A stretch of DNA of 64,000 nt from Comamonas sp. B21-038 (GTDB taxonomy: Bacteria > Pseudomonadota > Gammaproteobacteria > Burkholderiales > Burkholderiaceae_C): positions 2,914,001 to 2,978,000 of the forward strand of contig NZ_CP092462.1 in the NCBI RefSeq assembly GCF_022387135.1. Reading direction: 5' to 3'. Numbering within the stretch: position 1 is the stretch's first letter; the number at the start of each line of letters is the position of its first letter. A program made the position numbers and the translations under genes. Below are positions 63,151 through 64,000 of the stretch, one piece after another. Below the pieces are notes generated by a model. The model made no database searches. It was not told the origin of the DNA and was given only the letters and a program-made list of their open reading frames with translations.

Positions 63151-64000
63151 TCAAGCACCAGGGCCCGCCGCAGTGCCCGCCCCCACCAGGTACACAGCGG
63201 CCTGCAAGCCGTGGTGCACCGTCTGGTAGCGCAGTACCAGGCCCAGCTCCTGCCGCATACGCGTATTGCTCAGGCGCCGCGACTCGCGCATGAAACTCAG
63301 CAAGGTGGGGCTCAGTTGCTGCTCGGCCTCGGCCAGGCTGATGCGCATCGGGTGCGGCAGGCGCCACAGGTCAGCGGCCAGGTCAAAATAATCGCCCATC
63401 AGCATCGCAGAGTCATCGGCCACATTGGTGATGCGCTGTGGCATGCCGCGCCATAGCGCCCGCACCACCGCGCGCGCCAGGTCATCGGCATGGATGTGGC
63501 TGGTGTAAACATCGTCCTCGCGCCGCAACAGCGGCGTGCCGCGCTGCAGCCGCCCCAATGGGGTGCCGCCCTCGCGGTCGCCTGCGTAGATGCCGGGGAT
63601 GCGCAGTACATGCACGGCAGCGCCGCTGGCCACCAAGCGCCGCGCCCAGGCCCGCAATTGGCGTTCGGCATCGACCCGGCGCAGCGCCCGGGCGGTGCTG
63701 GCGCGCAGCGGATGGGTCTCCGTGACCCAGGCACCGTCCCAGTTGCCATAGACACCGCTGGTGGAGCCGTACACCAGCTGCGGCGCCTGGCCCGCGCGGC
63801 AAACCAGTGCTTGCAGCAGGTGGCGTGTGCGCAGATCGCGCGAGGCCAGCGTGGACGGCGTTCCCGCAGCGGGCTGCGCCGGTGGCGCCAGATGCACCAC
63901 ACGCTGGGCCAGCCCCGCCAGCCGGCGCAGGCTGCGCGGCTCGTCCAGATTGCCCAGCAACGGCGTAGCACCCAGGGCACGCAGGCTGTCAAAGCGCTGC
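63151..64000 (-). CDS. NAD-dependent epimerase/dehydratase (SDR-like), N-terminus beyond the window
   Basis: The frame runs off the right end; a start at 63960 would be internal, because QRFDSLRALGATPLLGNLDE extends the Rossmann part upstream. Seen: VVHLAPPAQPA (cofactor side), LVYGSTSGVYGNWDGAWVTE with Ser and Tyr of the SDR active site, and the later VHVLRIPGIYAGDREGGTP and DDLARAVVRALW. It looks like an extended SDR of the NAD-epimerase type (YeeZ-like). Substrate unknown. About 283 residues are visible. Confidence 0.85.
   Translation of the reverse strand, partial: QRFDSLRALGATPLLGNLDEPRSLRRLAGLAQRVVHLAPPAQPAAGTPSTLASRDLRTRHLLQALVCRAGQAPQLVYGSTSGVYGNWDGAWVTETHPLRASTARALRRVDAERQLRAWARRLVASGAAVHVLRIPGIYAGDREGGTPLGRLQRGTPLLRREDDVYTSHIHADDLARAVVRALWRGMPQRITNVADDSAMLMGDYFDLAADLWRLPHPMRISLAEAEQQLSPTLLSFMRESRRLSNTRMRQELGLVLRYQTVHHGLQAAVYLVGAGTAAGPGA

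Overview
The window is high-G+C bacterial chromosome with dense, mostly core genes. It looks like a betaproteobacterium of the Burkholderiales, most likely Comamonadaceae (Comamonas or a close relative). Supporting signs are an EarP/EF-P pair with Arg32 in EF-P, a PhaR-type polyhydroxyalkanoate regulator, a stand-alone FMN-riboswitch ribH, many acyl-CoA genes and a LivK-type binding protein. I see no phage, plasmid or CRISPR locus. The only mobile-like DNA is a small dispersed element of about 165 bp with terminal inverted repeats.

Layout. 0-3 kb: a truncated membrane acyltransferase, a GbsR/MarR regulator with a SUKH-like gene, and a DUF1439 protein. 3-11 kb, minus strand: nitronate monooxygenase, acyl-CoA dehydrogenase, etfA and etfB, an MscS channel, then a histone-deacetylase-like hydrolase with an ECHDC3-type crotonase. 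11-17 kb, plus strand: MoxR, DUF58 and TgpA-like transglutaminase, then mltB and a small heat-shock protein. 17-24 kb: tsaD, a DUF937 protein, ybiB-cobA, a GDPD-fold lipoprotein lacking the usual catalytic residues, a hotdog thioesterase and an orphan FHA protein. 24-32 kb, minus strand: tRNA-His, ppiD, tRNA-Val, hupB, pgsA, uvrC and a CoA-transferase. 32-38.6 kb: earP, efp, a DUF2239 gene, a MATE exporter, ppk2 and rimO. 38.9-41 kb: a two-gene RNA-repair operon (RNA ligase plus HD-Pnk) behind a strong promoter and a long leader. 41-46 kb: phaR, then a LysR regulator divergent from gcdH, followed by a second CoA-transferase (glutaryl-CoA branch). 46-51.6 kb: an O6-alkylguanine transferase, a deaminase, a GT39-type membrane protein, an alpha/beta hydrolase, and an NmrA-like oxidoreductase divergent from a LysR regulator. 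51.8-56.6 kb: a PhnD/PhnC/tandem-PhnE transporter with a PepSY membrane protein carrying a His/Met-rich loop. 56.7-60.8 kb: sotB, ribH with its FMN riboswitch, ogt and livK. 61.3-64 kb: two low-complexity lipoproteins, a DUF4124-like protein and a truncated NAD-dependent epimerase.

How the genes fit together. EtfAB accept electrons from the acyl-CoA dehydrogenases at 4.1 kb and 43.3 kb. The LysR-gcdH-CoA-transferase block fits glutarate activation and oxidation. EarP rhamnosylates EF-P next door. The ligase/HD-Pnk pair can heal and seal broken RNA ends. The least ordinary items are the RNA-repair operon and its leader, the inverted-repeat element, the GDPD-like pseudoenzyme candidate, intrinsic terminators sitting directly in front of ppiD and sotB, and the PhnD-type transporter with its PepSY neighbour.
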